Source: Marinicellulosiphila megalodicopiae (GTDB lineage Bacteria; Pseudomonadota; Gammaproteobacteria; Pseudomonadales; Natronospirillaceae). Taken from it: a stretch of DNA of 64,000 bases. This document shows positions 26,336-35,268 of the stretch, piece after piece. The first letter of the stretch is position 1, and the number at the start of each line of letters is the position of its first letter. The position numbers and the translations under genes were made by a program. Under the pieces are notes generated by a model that was given only the letters and a program-made list of their open reading frames with translations, was not told the origin of the DNA and did not search any database. The stretch covers positions 3,658,001 to 3,722,000 of the forward strand of contig NZ_AP023087.1 in the NCBI RefSeq assembly GCF_045862395.1, in the 5' to 3' direction.

Positions 26336-27150
26336 AGTTGTTTCTCCTTTAATGCCTGTCTAATTTTTTTGTAAACGAATATAAGAAACACAATAATCAG
26401 TAATAAATATACATAGGTCCAAGTAAATACTGAAGCTAATCCCATATCACCAGCTTGCCATAAAAATTGAATCATAAAATCAACGGCTCGAGCTTTACCG
26501 ATTAACATTACGATTGAAAGCACAAACATCATTGATATCATTTTTTTCATATGGGGAAGCTCAATTGCAAAAAATACCTTTACGATAGACGCCCCTTCTA
26601 ACTTTGCTGCTTCCAGAATATTTTTGGGTACACTTTTTAGAACCATATAATAAATAAGCGTAAAGAACCCCGCCAACTTATATATTTCAACCCAGGCATC
26701 CTCAAAAGCGACGTCCATTAAATCAAGTCCTGCAAACGCTCGAGTTTTTATATCTATATAACCCGCACCAAATTGCAATGCGAGCTCTGACACTACATAA
26801 GGTGTAATTAGGGCCAGTAATATCCAAGCCTGACTACTTTTGAAGCAATAAGTTATCAATTTTGAAAATAACAATGCAAAAAAATGAATAAAAAGCACAC
26901 TAACTACAAGAAAAACAATTAAACTTGAAAAAAGACTATTAATATTTTTTTCATCATAAATCAAAAAATAATTATCCACTCCTACAAAATCAATATTTTC
27001 ACCTTTAAACTCTTCAAGTAAAAACCAATAGTGAAAGGACATAAACAAGCCGATAATATATGGCAACAAACTGACAAGAAAAAATATAATAATAAACGGC
27101 GTAATAAATTTATACGCACTGAACTGATTATGTGGCGTTAACTTACTCAT
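26332..27150 (-). CDS. Sugar-type ABC transporter permease (MalF/UgpA-like)
   Basis: 272 residues, six predicted membrane helices. TM1 is at about 14-36; the EAA loop LEAAKLEGASIVKVFFAIELPHM lies at about 178-200. Partner of the MalG-like permease, with a 4-bp overlap (ATGA). It starts 6 bp after the GH3-like gene, a spacing that implies a single operon. CUT1 systems carry oligosaccharides or polyols inward; which one is not visible here. Confidence 0.9.
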   Translation of the reverse strand: MSKLTPHNQFSAYKFITPFIIIFFLVSLLPYIIGLFMSFHYWFLLEEFKGENIDFVGVDNYFLIYDEKNINSLFSSLIVFLVVSVLFIHFFALLFSKLITYCFKSSQAWILLALITPYVVSELALQFGAGYIDIKTRAFAGLDLMDVAFEDAWVEIYKLAGFFTLIYYMVLKSVPKNILEAAKLEGASIVKVFFAIELPHMKKMISMMFVLSIVMLIGKARAVDFMIQFLWQAGDMGLASVFTWTYVYLLLIIVFLIFVYKKIRQALKEKQL

Positions 27151-27156
27151 TATTTA

Positions 27157-29286
27157 TTACCTTCTATACTGACAAAAATTAAGATATTCATTTAACTCTA
27201 TCCAATCGCCGGCTTTATCTTGTACCGACAAACCATATCCATACGGAAATTTAGAGTCATGGGTTTCGCTTGCTATAAAATTATAGAAATCACAGCTACG
27301 CATTGGCCATGTACTTGATAAAATACCCGAGAAATCAGATACCGCTTCGTCATTTTTATCCCTAAATAATAAGTCCATCAATGCATTTATTTCACTTCCA
27401 GGACGCCATGCCATTATAAATGCATCGGCTTGATTCATTGCAACTGGAACTGCATTAGGTTTGGTGGACAGATAAACCACCACAATTTCAATATCCAACT
27501 CTTCAATAACCTCTAGTAAGTTAGACTGTGTAATCGGAGGACCATTTAAAAAAGCATTAAACCCCACCAACTCTTCTTGAGTAGGTTCATTCATAACATA
27601 AATTAATCGATCAAATTTAGAGACATATTCACGAATTTTCTCACGATATTTTTCTAAATACATATCGTATTCTTTGCCTGAAAATTCATAACGTAAATCT
27701 GTCCCCTCTTCTGCATTTAATTTATCAATTTTTAATTGCTCTTTTGCAGGTACTATTAATTCCATTTGAATGGGAGATCTGACTAGTTCACGATTAATTT
27801 TCATTGTGGATTTGTAGTGTTGATTCATTAAACTCTCAAGCACTCGATATTCATTTAAATATAACGGATCAATAATGGTTGCGCCATCAGTATAAGGAAC
27901 AAATGCTTTACCAAATTTCACACCGTTCTTATTATTTGGATAACCTAATTGATAGATACTATCGCCTATCGCTTCACCTGCAATTAGATAATTTCCAGTA
28001 CGATTCATAGGAATAATATTATTTTCGTTTTTTAATAAAACCGTAGATTTTTTCACTAATTTATTTGCTAATTGTTCGTGAGAATCGATTATTTTTTTAT
28101 ACCCTATCATTTGGTCACTGATTTCACTTGGAAGCAATCCATCAAATAATCCCAAACTCATTTTAACGGATAATATTCTTTTAATGGCATCATCAATTCG
28201 GCTAATTTTAATCTTTCCGTTCTTAACGGATTGAATCGTATTATTAATAAATTCATCAACACGATCATTTTCACGGGAGCTTGGTGCTAACATTACAACA
28301 TCCACTCCAGAGTTTATTAGCCGATCACATTGCCCAACCCAACATCCATCGATAGAGTCTGCCAGATTGGCACTTGCGATCACAACCCCTTTGAAGTGCA
28401 TTTTTTCTTTAAGGTTGGTGATGGTATTATTTTTAACATCAGCACTATCAAACTGTTCAATGTTCACACCCAAAGCACCAAAATTTAAAGCATGAAGATA
28501 ATTATTAGATAAATAATTTTTATCTGTATCAAAGTTAATATCGTCTGACACTGATATATTCACAACACTAAATACTCTTGGTTGACTCAACAAACCTGCG
28601 TAATATGACGATAAAAGTTGAATACTTTTTAAAGGATGCTCAGATATTGAATAATTAATATCATTATTAGAAACGCAATTAAAACCAGTAGACAAAAGTT
28701 GTTCTGCTATGGCTTGCCCTAACTCAGTGGTTAATTCGGTATCATTTGCAGCACCAATTGCATAAGAATTCGCAAACATGACTGCTGTTGTATCAAGATA
28801 GTTACCCACACTTTGTGACATGCATATAAAAGGAGGTATATAAGGGAACTGTTTGTTATGACTATTTTCAAAAATAGATTCATAAAACTCATCATTTTGA
28901 CTTATTAAACGACTTTGCTTTTCGCTAATAACAAATCGATCATAATGAATATTACCAATATTCAGATCTAACAATTGAGCGTCATCATAATAACTTGGCA
29001 CACTGATCATCTGACCAATTTTTTGCGCTAAACTCATATTTTTCAACATTGTATCGATGCTGGTTAATTGTTCATCCGTCAAGGTAATTGGATTTTTTAT
29101 ATCAGGCCATTGTTCTAAATAATAACCTTCCATTTGATTTTTAATTATTTCATTATCAAGTACAACCTCAGGTAAGGTTTGATCAAAGTATCGATACAAA
29201 CTAACTGTAACAATCAGACAAATTCCACTTAATATAAGCATTATCTGTTTAAAACTAAGGTCTTTTATATTAATTATAGTCTTCAT
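27157..29286 (-). CDS. Membrane-anchored GH3-family protein lacking catalytic residues
   Basis: 709 residues: a membrane anchor at about 15-33, then a GH3 TIM-barrel-like region (MSLAQKIGQM at 84-93, GVDVVMLAPS at 327-336) and the C-terminal alpha/beta domain ending KFPYGYGLS. In active GH3 enzymes the nucleophile sits in GVVxSDW; here the strand reads FKGVVIASAN, with Ser 305 in place of Asp. The Lys-His motif (KHFxGDG) before it is also gone, replaced by QPRVFSVVNISVSDD. It is therefore probably a non-catalytic sugar-binding or scaffolding protein of the periplasm. It is the first gene of an operon with two ABC permeases and an acyltransferase. The assignment to GH3 is firm, the loss of activity likely. 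Confidence 0.82.
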   Translation of the reverse strand: MKTIINIKDLSFKQIMLILSGICLIVTVSLYRYFDQTLPEVVLDNEIIKNQMEGYYLEQWPDIKNPITLTDEQLTSIDTMLKNMSLAQKIGQMISVPSYYDDAQLLDLNIGNIHYDRFVISEKQSRLISQNDEFYESIFENSHNKQFPYIPPFICMSQSVGNYLDTTAVMFANSYAIGAANDTELTTELGQAIAEQLLSTGFNCVSNNDINYSISEHPLKSIQLLSSYYAGLLSQPRVFSVVNISVSDDINFDTDKNYLSNNYLHALNFGALGVNIEQFDSADVKNNTITNLKEKMHFKGVVIASANLADSIDGCWVGQCDRLINSGVDVVMLAPSSRENDRVDEFINNTIQSVKNGKIKISRIDDAIKRILSVKMSLGLFDGLLPSEISDQMIGYKKIIDSHEQLANKLVKKSTVLLKNENNIIPMNRTGNYLIAGEAIGDSIYQLGYPNNKNGVKFGKAFVPYTDGATIIDPLYLNEYRVLESLMNQHYKSTMKINRELVRSPIQMELIVPAKEQLKIDKLNAEEGTDLRYEFSGKEYDMYLEKYREKIREYVSKFDRLIYVMNEPTQEELVGFNAFLNGPPITQSNLLEVIEELDIEIVVVYLSTKPNAVPVAMNQADAFIMAWRPGSEINALMDLLFRDKNDEAVSDFSGILSSTWPMRSCDFYNFIASETHDSKFPYGYGLSVQDKAGDWIELNEYLNFCQYRR

Positions 29287-29369
29287 AATTTTATCTATGA
29301 CTTAGGAATTAAGGGTTAATTTTATTGTTTACATGATCATGGCGTTATCCGTTTTCCATCATCATGCTA

Positions 29370-29375
29370 ATTTTA
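29370..29375 (-). promoter_or_regulatory. Candidate -10 of the GH3-permease operon
   Basis: TAAAAT on the minus strand, preceded by TG, 84 bp before the GH3-like start. There is no good -35; instead three CTGAAC repeats occupy that region, 11 bp upstream, as in activator-dependent promoters. Confidence 0.4.
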
Positions 29376-29386
29376 CATTTTTCAAA

Positions 29387-29414
29387 CTGAACGTTATCTG
29401 AACATAACCTGAAC
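29387..29414 (-). promoter_or_regulatory. Three 11-bp-spaced direct repeats, likely response-regulator site
   Basis: CTGAAC occurs at 29387, 29398 and 29409 (plus-strand reading; GTTCAG on the transcribed minus strand), each exactly 11 bp apart, so all on one face of the helix. OmpR/PhoB-type regulators are known to bind such direct repeats just upstream of a -10. It lies between the MarR gene and the GH3 operon, about 100 bp before the GH3-like start. Confidence 0.6.
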
Positions 29415-29431
29415 AACAGATATCTACCCAG

Positions 29432-29878
29432 TTATCGATTAGAATCTAAATACATCGATATCTTTTTTAGATCTGGAAGACTATTTTCAAAAACAGTCAT
29501 ACCCACCTCTTTGATCATGGATTCAAACACAGGTCCAATATTTTGAATGGCAAGTTGAAATGACTTTTCGCCAAAAGCAGTTAACTGAACTTTTTTTGAT
29601 CGACCATCATGTGGATCTGATAATATTTTTATATATTTCATATTTTCTAATTTTGACAAAGTATTACTCATGCTCGGTCTTGTTACCTGAAACGCAGAAG
29701 CTAACATCGCTGGTGTTTGAGTGTCATTATGTCTACTTAAATGCGCTAATACATTAAAATGAGACATCAGCATTGATTTAGGTAACACACTTTCAACTTT
29801 TTCTTTTGATAATTGTTGAATAATATGTATAGCTCTAAAATATTCAAAGACTTGATTATCTGTTTCATCTTTTTTCAT
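29432..29878 (-). CDS. MarR-family transcriptional regulator
   Basis: 148 residues with the MarR winged helix: LAHLSRHNDTQTPAMLASAFQVTRPSMSNTLSKLENMKYIKILSDPHDGRSKKVQLTAFG, comprising the helix-turn-helix (about 58-85) and the wing with D-x-R-S-K-K. Terminal helices form the dimer interface. It follows the nitroreductase-like gene by 15 bp on the same strand, so it most likely regulates that gene and itself. The ligand is unknown. Confidence 0.93.
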   Translation of the reverse strand: MKKDETDNQVFEYFRAIHIIQQLSKEKVESVLPKSMLMSHFNVLAHLSRHNDTQTPAMLASAFQVTRPSMSNTLSKLENMKYIKILSDPHDGRSKKVQLTAFGEKSFQLAIQNIGPVFESMIKEVGMTVFENSLPDLKKISMYLDSNR

Positions 29879-29893
29879 AATGGACTCAACTTC

Positions 29894-31039
29894 TTAAATA
29901 AATATGGTGTCTACAGACCAGCGTGGACTCGGATTTGACGGTTTAGCGTATCCAATTCTGGCTAACATTTGTAATCTTGCTGGGTTTTTAATACCCAATA
30001 ATGAATGGATTTTTGCATACAACTCATTCATCGCTTTATATTCTTGTAACGTTTGACTAACAGGGTGAATCGCCAAACCTAATTGAGTAGCTTTTAGATT
30101 TAACCTTAAATAATCCGCCCCTGCATTTAATTGATCTATTCTTGTATTTTGTTTACTTGTAATCCACACAAACCCATTTGATGAATCAAAAACACTTTTA
30201 AGCCTTTTTAAATAATCCACAACCGCAGGGTTGTTAGGATCATAAAAAGACGATCGATTTAACAAGCCTGTTGCTGATAAAGCCTCTAATAATGGACCAC
30301 CTAAATCAATTCCATCGGGTTTTGATTCAATTTCGTTTTTACCAAATCGCATTAAATCGGCACTTTCTTTTAATGCTTGTTTTTCACCAAATTCAACCGC
30401 CATGCCATCAAAAATTATTTGTTTTAATGGCTGTATATCTAGGCTATTAACCGTTCCTTCTACCAAATGGTGAAATTCACCCTTTAATAACTGCTCTAAT
30501 AATTTAGGCTCAACTTTCCGCTCAGACTCAAAAGTTTCTTTTGTAGATCGGCGTTTTAAAATTTGATTAAATAACGGATCAATTTTTTGTGTTTCATGTT
30601 TTATAACAATACTGGCTATTGGATTATTGTCTAATTCGTGACCATCACTTTTAGGCTGTCCGTCGGGAAATTGAACAATATCCGTGGATAAACCTAAACT
30701 GCCTGCTGCGATTTTAAGCTGCTCTAAGAAACAACCTAACCCAATTGTTATCTGTCTATCATAAGGATCCGTTTGTTTTAACCGTCTATCTAAATCACAA
30801 TACAGATCTATTTGATTGTCATTAATTAATTCCACTTTCCAAGGCTGTCTGTTATGTGGGCTTGGCGCTAAAATGGCGTAGGCCAAACAATTTAACCGAA
30901 CATCATCAAATTCAAATTCGGTATCACTCCAAGGGGTTAATGCTTTATGTGGCGTTCTGGTTAATGACCAGGTTGCACCTGTTCCAGCTAAAACAGTAAT
31001 AGACCCTAAGCCAGCTTTTAAAATAAATCGACGTTTCAT
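29894..31039 (-). CDS. Acg-type nitroreductase-like protein with Tat signal
   Basis: The ATG at 31039 has GAG seven bases upstream; a TTG at 31051 would add four residues. The N terminus KRRFILKAGLGSITVLAGTGATW is a twin-arginine signal, so the folded protein should be exported to the periplasm. The body contains AILAPSPHNRQPWKVELI, typical of the Acg/Rv2032-like branch of the nitroreductase family, and a second half-domain (about 200-381). Acg-type proteins bind FMN without certain catalysis. It probably forms an operon with the MarR gene. Confidence 0.8.
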   Translation of the reverse strand: MKRRFILKAGLGSITVLAGTGATWSLTRTPHKALTPWSDTEFEFDDVRLNCLAYAILAPSPHNRQPWKVELINDNQIDLYCDLDRRLKQTDPYDRQITIGLGCFLEQLKIAAGSLGLSTDIVQFPDGQPKSDGHELDNNPIASIVIKHETQKIDPLFNQILKRRSTKETFESERKVEPKLLEQLLKGEFHHLVEGTVNSLDIQPLKQIIFDGMAVEFGEKQALKESADLMRFGKNEIESKPDGIDLGGPLLEALSATGLLNRSSFYDPNNPAVVDYLKRLKSVFDSSNGFVWITSKQNTRIDQLNAGADYLRLNLKATQLGLAIHPVSQTLQEYKAMNELYAKIHSLLGIKNPARLQMLARIGYAKPSNPSPRWSVDTIFI

Positions 31040-31102
31040 ACATTCACTCAAATATAGTTAGATATCAAACTACTTTCAAGTATTCTTTTTTAAAATTTCA
31101 AT

Positions 31103-31642
31103 TTAATTCACTTTTACTACACTGATGTTAATTGTTTTATGGGTATTATTGTCAGTAATCATAATCTCAGATTCATCAATATTGATTTGTAAATCCAACG
31201 CACGTGCGTATAACGACTCTAAATTTTTAGCGTCTTCGTCATTGATTTTAAATATATCCATTTTTTTCTTAGGTAATTTACTTTCCATTTTTTTGAACCA
31301 CGGATCAAAGCTTTTTTCATCGTAACAATACAAAATTGAATGTTTTGATCGATTGGCTGCTTTTTTAAGTCTTGATTCGTCAGGTAAACCTAACTCAATC
31401 CATAATTCAATGGTGTCTGTTAAGTCTTTTAACCATATTTCAGGTTCGTCTGAAGTGCTTAAGCCTTTGGTGAATTGCAAATCTTCTTGAGCATTGATGG
31501 CAAACGCTAATAATCGAATCATTAATCGATTTTCGTTTTCAGAAGGGTGTTGAGCGAGTGTTAGGTGATGATCTTGATAATAATGACGCGTCATATCCGC
31601 AATGGATATTTTTGCTCTTATGACAGTTGCACTGATAGCCAT
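31103..31642 (-). CDS. yaeQ: YaeQ family protein
   Basis: 179 residues: AISATVIRAKISIADMTRHYYQDHHLTLAQHPSENENRLMIRLLAFA at the start and PEIWLKDLTDTIELWIELGLPDESRLKKAANRSKHSILYCY in the middle, both characteristic of YaeQ, a PD-(D/E)xK-like fold with unproven activity. The acidic, Glu-Lys elements of the nuclease-like core (PEIWLKD) are present. It stands alone between the nitroreductase and DUF2141 genes. Confidence 0.93.
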   Translation of the reverse strand: MAISATVIRAKISIADMTRHYYQDHHLTLAQHPSENENRLMIRLLAFAINAQEDLQFTKGLSTSDEPEIWLKDLTDTIELWIELGLPDESRLKKAANRSKHSILYCYDEKSFDPWFKKMESKLPKKKMDIFKINDEDAKNLESLYARALDLQINIDESEIMITDNNTHKTINISVVKVN

Positions 31643-31740
31643 GAAGTTCTCGGTAAAATAAAAAAACTGATTTTACCGATTCTTAAGAAATTGTATACAG
31701 TGCAACGGGTGATTGCATGATTGCAATGCGTTAATGCGTG

Positions 31741-32169
31741 CTATGCATTTTCCAAATCAATATCAAATACATGATCGCCATCAACTTGCTGTTTGGCTTT
31801 TTTGAATTTAGGCGGACCAAAACGCGGTCTATGCTTATTAGATAAACCGACAGGCTCTTTTGGTAGGCCAATAAAGTTTGTTTTCATTTCGCCATTACTG
31901 TCTAAATCATAAATAGCCGTTGCCGCGTACTCGCCTTTTGGTAAACCATCAAACACACAAAAGGCTTGGTTATTTTCATCGATTTGAACCGTCATTTCTC
32001 TAACGGCATCTTTTAAAAAAGAATCGTCATTATCAAATAAAGCACACATAATCTGACCTTCTTGATAAGTGGCGCCTTTAATATCAATGGTGATTGTCAC
32101 ATTATCTTGAGCTAATGCACCAAAACTTGCCAATAATGTGATGGTTAATAATATAATTAATTTATTCAT
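31741..32169 (-). CDS. DUF2141 secreted protein
   Basis: 142 residues with a signal peptide (MNKLIILLTITLLASFGALAQ) and a DUF2141 beta domain: GQIMCALFDNDDSFL, FDGLPKGEYAATAIYDLDSNGEMKTNFIGLPKEPVGLSN and RPRFGPPKFKKA. The family is periplasmic or outer-membrane associated and lacks an assigned function. It overlaps the preceding NTF2-like gene by 8 bp, so it belongs to the end of the FAD oxidoreductase-cfa operon controlled from 36.6 kb. Confidence 0.92.
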   Translation of the reverse strand: MNKLIILLTITLLASFGALAQDNVTITIDIKGATYQEGQIMCALFDNDDSFLKDAVREMTVQIDENNQAFCVFDGLPKGEYAATAIYDLDSNGEMKTNFIGLPKEPVGLSNKHRPRFGPPKFKKAKQQVDGDHVFDIDLENA

Positions 32170-32605
32170 GTATTTTTACTCGTTTTATAATTTTTTTGAT
32201 TAAAAATCCAACAACTGGAATGTGTTTATAGAAATGCTCGCCACTGTCCCAAAAATCGATATGTCGATTAATTAAACCGGCTTGGTTGATATGCACCAAA
32301 CTCATTCCTTCAAATTTCCACTGGCCTATTATTTTGATTTTTGCCGTAAATGTCCAATGAAGTATGGTTTGTGCGCCATTTTCATTTATTTCTATATGAT
32401 ATGGGTTCACATTAAAGTGGGCATCTTCGCTATTTTCTACAAAGTGTTGCATCACTTTTATAAATTTATCTTTACCAAATACATGGTTAAACGGATCTTT
32501 AAATTCTATGTCATCACTTACCACTGTAAATAAATCATCAAGGTTATGACTCACATACGAAAAGCTGTCGACATAGATTTTTAGATTAGACTCAATAATA
32601 CTCAT
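32162..32605 (-). CDS. NTF2/SnoaL-like domain protein of the cfa operon
   Basis: 147 residues with the cone-shaped NTF2-like pattern: LDDLFTVVSDDIEFKDPFNHVFGKDKFIKVMQHF, then ILHWTFTAKIK and INQAGLINRHIDFWD. The Asp/His pair (residues DFWD and FKDPF) sits where related proteins place pocket residues. Homologues regularly sit in sigma-ChrR/cfa clusters; a role in handling or modifying lipids is inferred. It overlaps the SDR gene by 4 bp. Confidence 0.8.
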   Translation of the reverse strand: MSIIESNLKIYVDSFSYVSHNLDDLFTVVSDDIEFKDPFNHVFGKDKFIKVMQHFVENSEDAHFNVNPYHIEINENGAQTILHWTFTAKIKIIGQWKFEGMSLVHINQAGLINRHIDFWDSGEHFYKHIPVVGFLIKKIIKRVKIHE

Positions 32606-33348
32606 GCTTGTCTCAATAATTGTTTGGCTGACTTATGCATCGGTAACCACGATAAATATTTCATCATCCAGTAGAATCGTTTAGGAAATACAGTTTCAAA
32701 TTTATTGGATTGTGTTGCTTTAAATATTTGATCAGCGGCGTATTCTGATGTCACCATCATTGGCATTTTAAATGTATTTTTGTCAGTTAGTCGGGTTTTC
32801 ACAAAACCTGGCGTTATTAATTTCACATCGATATTCGTATTTTGAAAATCAAAATACAGCGTTTGTGCATAAGAAGTTAATGCCGCTTTTGACGCACAAT
32901 ATGCTGAAGCGTTGGGTAATCCAATAATAGAAGCCATTGAACCGACTAAACAAATTGTGCTTTTATTGGTTTGCTCAAGTAAATAGGACACAGACTTATT
33001 AATTAACTGAACATGAGCTAAAAAGTTAATGTTCATGATTTTTTGAAAAGTATCGAAATTATTTTCAAGTGAAGGGGTTAATTCATAATCCCCTGCGTTT
33101 AAAATAATCAAATCAACTTGATATTTAAATACTTCAGTTATGGCATGATCAACCGATGATTGATCTAGCAAGTCCAAAACACAGACACTCATATTTTCAT
33201 ATTGTGTCTGCATGGCATATAATTTGTCTTTACTTCTGCCACTTATAATTACATGCCAACCTTCATTATGATATTTAAGCGCAGAGTCATAACCCAAACC
33301 AAAACTGGCGCCCACTAACCAAACGGTTTTTTGTGTATTAGAGTTCAT
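32602..33348 (-). CDS. Short-chain dehydrogenase/reductase of the cfa operon
   Basis: NAD(P)-dependent oxidoreductase. The ATG at 33348 is chosen because it places the nucleotide loop TVWLVGASFGLG near the N terminus and overlaps the cfa stop by 11 bp. The 248 residues contain ILNAGDYEL (N-A-G), SMASIIGLPNASAYCASKAAL with the catalytic Ser and Tyr-x3-Lys, and the C-terminal membrane-proximal helix. The substrate is unknown; the context suggests a lipid aldehyde, ketone or hydroxyl. Confidence 0.92.
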   Translation of the reverse strand: MNSNTQKTVWLVGASFGLGYDSALKYHNEGWHVIISGRSKDKLYAMQTQYENMSVCVLDLLDQSSVDHAITEVFKYQVDLIILNAGDYELTPSLENNFDTFQKIMNINFLAHVQLINKSVSYLLEQTNKSTICLVGSMASIIGLPNASAYCASKAALTSYAQTLYFDFQNTNIDVKLITPGFVKTRLTDKNTFKMPMMVTSEYAADQIFKATQSNKFETVFPKRFYWMMKYLSWLPMHKSAKQLLRQA

Positions 33349-34531
33349 CTTGTTTTTCCAATACGTAAATTCGAACATCAATATTTTTACTCTCAAACCC
33401 TGCTTGGCAGTATTTTAAATATAAATTCCACATATTTTTAAATTCATCATCGTAACCTAATGGTTTAATCTCATCCCATTGTGCATTAAAAGACTCCCAC
33501 CATTGTTGTAATGTTTTTGCGTAATCTAAACCAAAGTTTAATTGGTCAACGACTTTGAATTTATATTGATCAGACAATTCATGCATAATTTGATTAGTGG
33601 GTAACATTCCACCAGGAAAGATATATTTTTGGATAAAATCCATATCTTTTTGGTAACGCTCAAATCGATTTTCTTTAATAGTAATCACTTGTAATATTGC
33701 TTTACCATTTACATTTAACAATGTATTCAGTTTTTGAAAGTAGGTATCCCAATATTCTTGACCGACGGCTTCAAACATTTCAATAGAAACGATTTTATCA
33801 AACTTACCTTCTAAATCTCGATAATCTTGGTATCTAAAATCGGCCTTTGAAGGATGTTCGCACTTTTCATTGGCGACAACTAATTGCTCTTTAGATAAAG
33901 ACACACCTGTGTATTCAACTGGCTTTTGTGCAAGTAGCTGTCTTGAAAATCCACCCCAACCTAAACCAATTTCCAAAACTGTTTCATCTTTTTTGCTATC
34001 TAATTGATCAATAATAAATTGATATTTATTTGCTTGAGCTTGCTCTAAAGTATCGTCTTGATTTAAATATAAGGCGGATGAATACGTCATGGTTTTATCT
34101 AACCATTTGTCATAAAAGTCATTACCTAGATCATAATGGTATGAAATATTTTTACGACTGCCTTTTAATGTATTTTTATTTTGTTGATGTTTGATAAATC
34201 TAATAAATTTTAAAATGGCGTGATTAGATTTTTGTTTGTCTAATAATTTTTGATTTTCTAAGCCCCATTTAAACAAACCCAATAAGTCATCACAAACAAG
34301 ATCACCGCGAATATAACTTTTACAAACACCGTTAGTACCTTCTAATAAAACCGAGGCGAAAAAACGCCATTTTTTAACTATTAACTGACAAGCCTGATCT
34401 CCTTCACCAATGGTTAGCGTTTTATTGTTAGGTAACACAACTTTTAAACTGCCGTTATAGGCTTGTTGAAATAATTTGTAAACTAGACGATCAAACATTC
34501 CCATTTGGGATGTGTATGGTAATTGTGTCAT
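33338..34531 (-). CDS. CFA-type SAM-dependent fatty acyl methyltransferase
   Basis: Member of the cyclopropane-fatty-acyl-phospholipid synthase family, which modifies double bonds of membrane phospholipid acyl chains. 397 residues: an N-terminal lipid-binding region (about 1-120), HYDLGNDFYDKWLDKTMTYSSALYL, then the SAM motif VLEIGLGWGGFS and SIEMFEAVGQEYW, YIFPGGMLPTNQIM. In sigma-ChrR clusters this branch is used for cyclopropane or methylated/furan fatty acids. It overlaps DUF1365 by 4 bp and the SDR by 11 bp. Confidence 0.93.
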   Translation of the reverse strand: MTQLPYTSQMGMFDRLVYKLFQQAYNGSLKVVLPNNKTLTIGEGDQACQLIVKKWRFFASVLLEGTNGVCKSYIRGDLVCDDLLGLFKWGLENQKLLDKQKSNHAILKFIRFIKHQQNKNTLKGSRKNISYHYDLGNDFYDKWLDKTMTYSSALYLNQDDTLEQAQANKYQFIIDQLDSKKDETVLEIGLGWGGFSRQLLAQKPVEYTGVSLSKEQLVVANEKCEHPSKADFRYQDYRDLEGKFDKIVSIEMFEAVGQEYWDTYFQKLNTLLNVNGKAILQVITIKENRFERYQKDMDFIQKYIFPGGMLPTNQIMHELSDQYKFKVVDQLNFGLDYAKTLQQWWESFNAQWDEIKPLGYDDEFKNMWNLYLKYCQAGFESKNIDVRIYVLEKQDEL

Positions 34532-35268
34532 GGTAACCTCTTAGTAAATTTCTGATTCTTCTTTACTATACGAACTTTTTTGCAAATTAGTTTAACCGCT
34601 TGCCAATAAATTGCGAAAAGAACCTTAAATGTCATCAAAGGCATGGATAAAAATTGCTTTAACAACGCGCTATCAGTGATTGCATGGGCATTGCCATTAA
34701 AACTGGCGGTTAATATTTTTTTGTTATTTTCATCAAACTCATCTATGTGAACTTTGATTTTTTTACCTGGAAAGGACATATCAAATTGATAAGTCATGTT
34801 TAACTCTAAAAAAGGCGAGACGTAAAACTCTTTTTGTTGAGAATGCCTCATTGTGTCTTTTTGTACATCTTTAATGTAATAACACTCTTCTTTGAATGTG
34901 TTATGTACTTGATAGACTATCTTTTTCAGTTTCTTTTTTTGATCAAACAGGTAATACGTGGTCAACGGATTAAACACAAACCCCAATACGCGCGGATACG
35001 CAAGCATATAAATGGACTCGAACGATTCAAATTGATCGTGTTTTTTTAATACGTCTTCCACTTTGTCTCGAATAGAGCCAGTTTGATGATGATCTTTGTT
35101 ATGCACACTGAATAAATTAAATCGATTAAATGAAAACCATTTCAGTTTTTTACTTAATGCTTCTAATTGATCCACATTGATATAAAAGGACGCGACGTTA
35201 TACACAAACTGATTCACTTTTGGTGAATAGCGCTTATGAAACACTTTGCCTTTATATAATTTATTCAT
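34528..35268 (-). CDS. DUF1365 family protein
   Basis: 246 residues: GKVFHKRYSPKVNQFVYNVASFYINVDQLEAL at the start, then PRVLGFVFNPLTTYYLFDQ, VHNTFKEECYYI and the conserved FYVSPFLELNMTYQF. The family is of unknown mechanism but is nearly always paired with a FAD-dependent amine-oxidase-like protein and a CFA-type methyltransferase. The gene overlaps both neighbours by 4 bp, which implies fixed stoichiometry and a joint pathway. Confidence 0.93.
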   Translation of the reverse strand: MNKLYKGKVFHKRYSPKVNQFVYNVASFYINVDQLEALSKKLKWFSFNRFNLFSVHNKDHHQTGSIRDKVEDVLKKHDQFESFESIYMLAYPRVLGFVFNPLTTYYLFDQKKKLKKIVYQVHNTFKEECYYIKDVQKDTMRHSQQKEFYVSPFLELNMTYQFDMSFPGKKIKVHIDEFDENNKKILTASFNGNAHAITDSALLKQFLSMPLMTFKVLFAIYWQAVKLICKKVRIVKKNQKFTKRLP

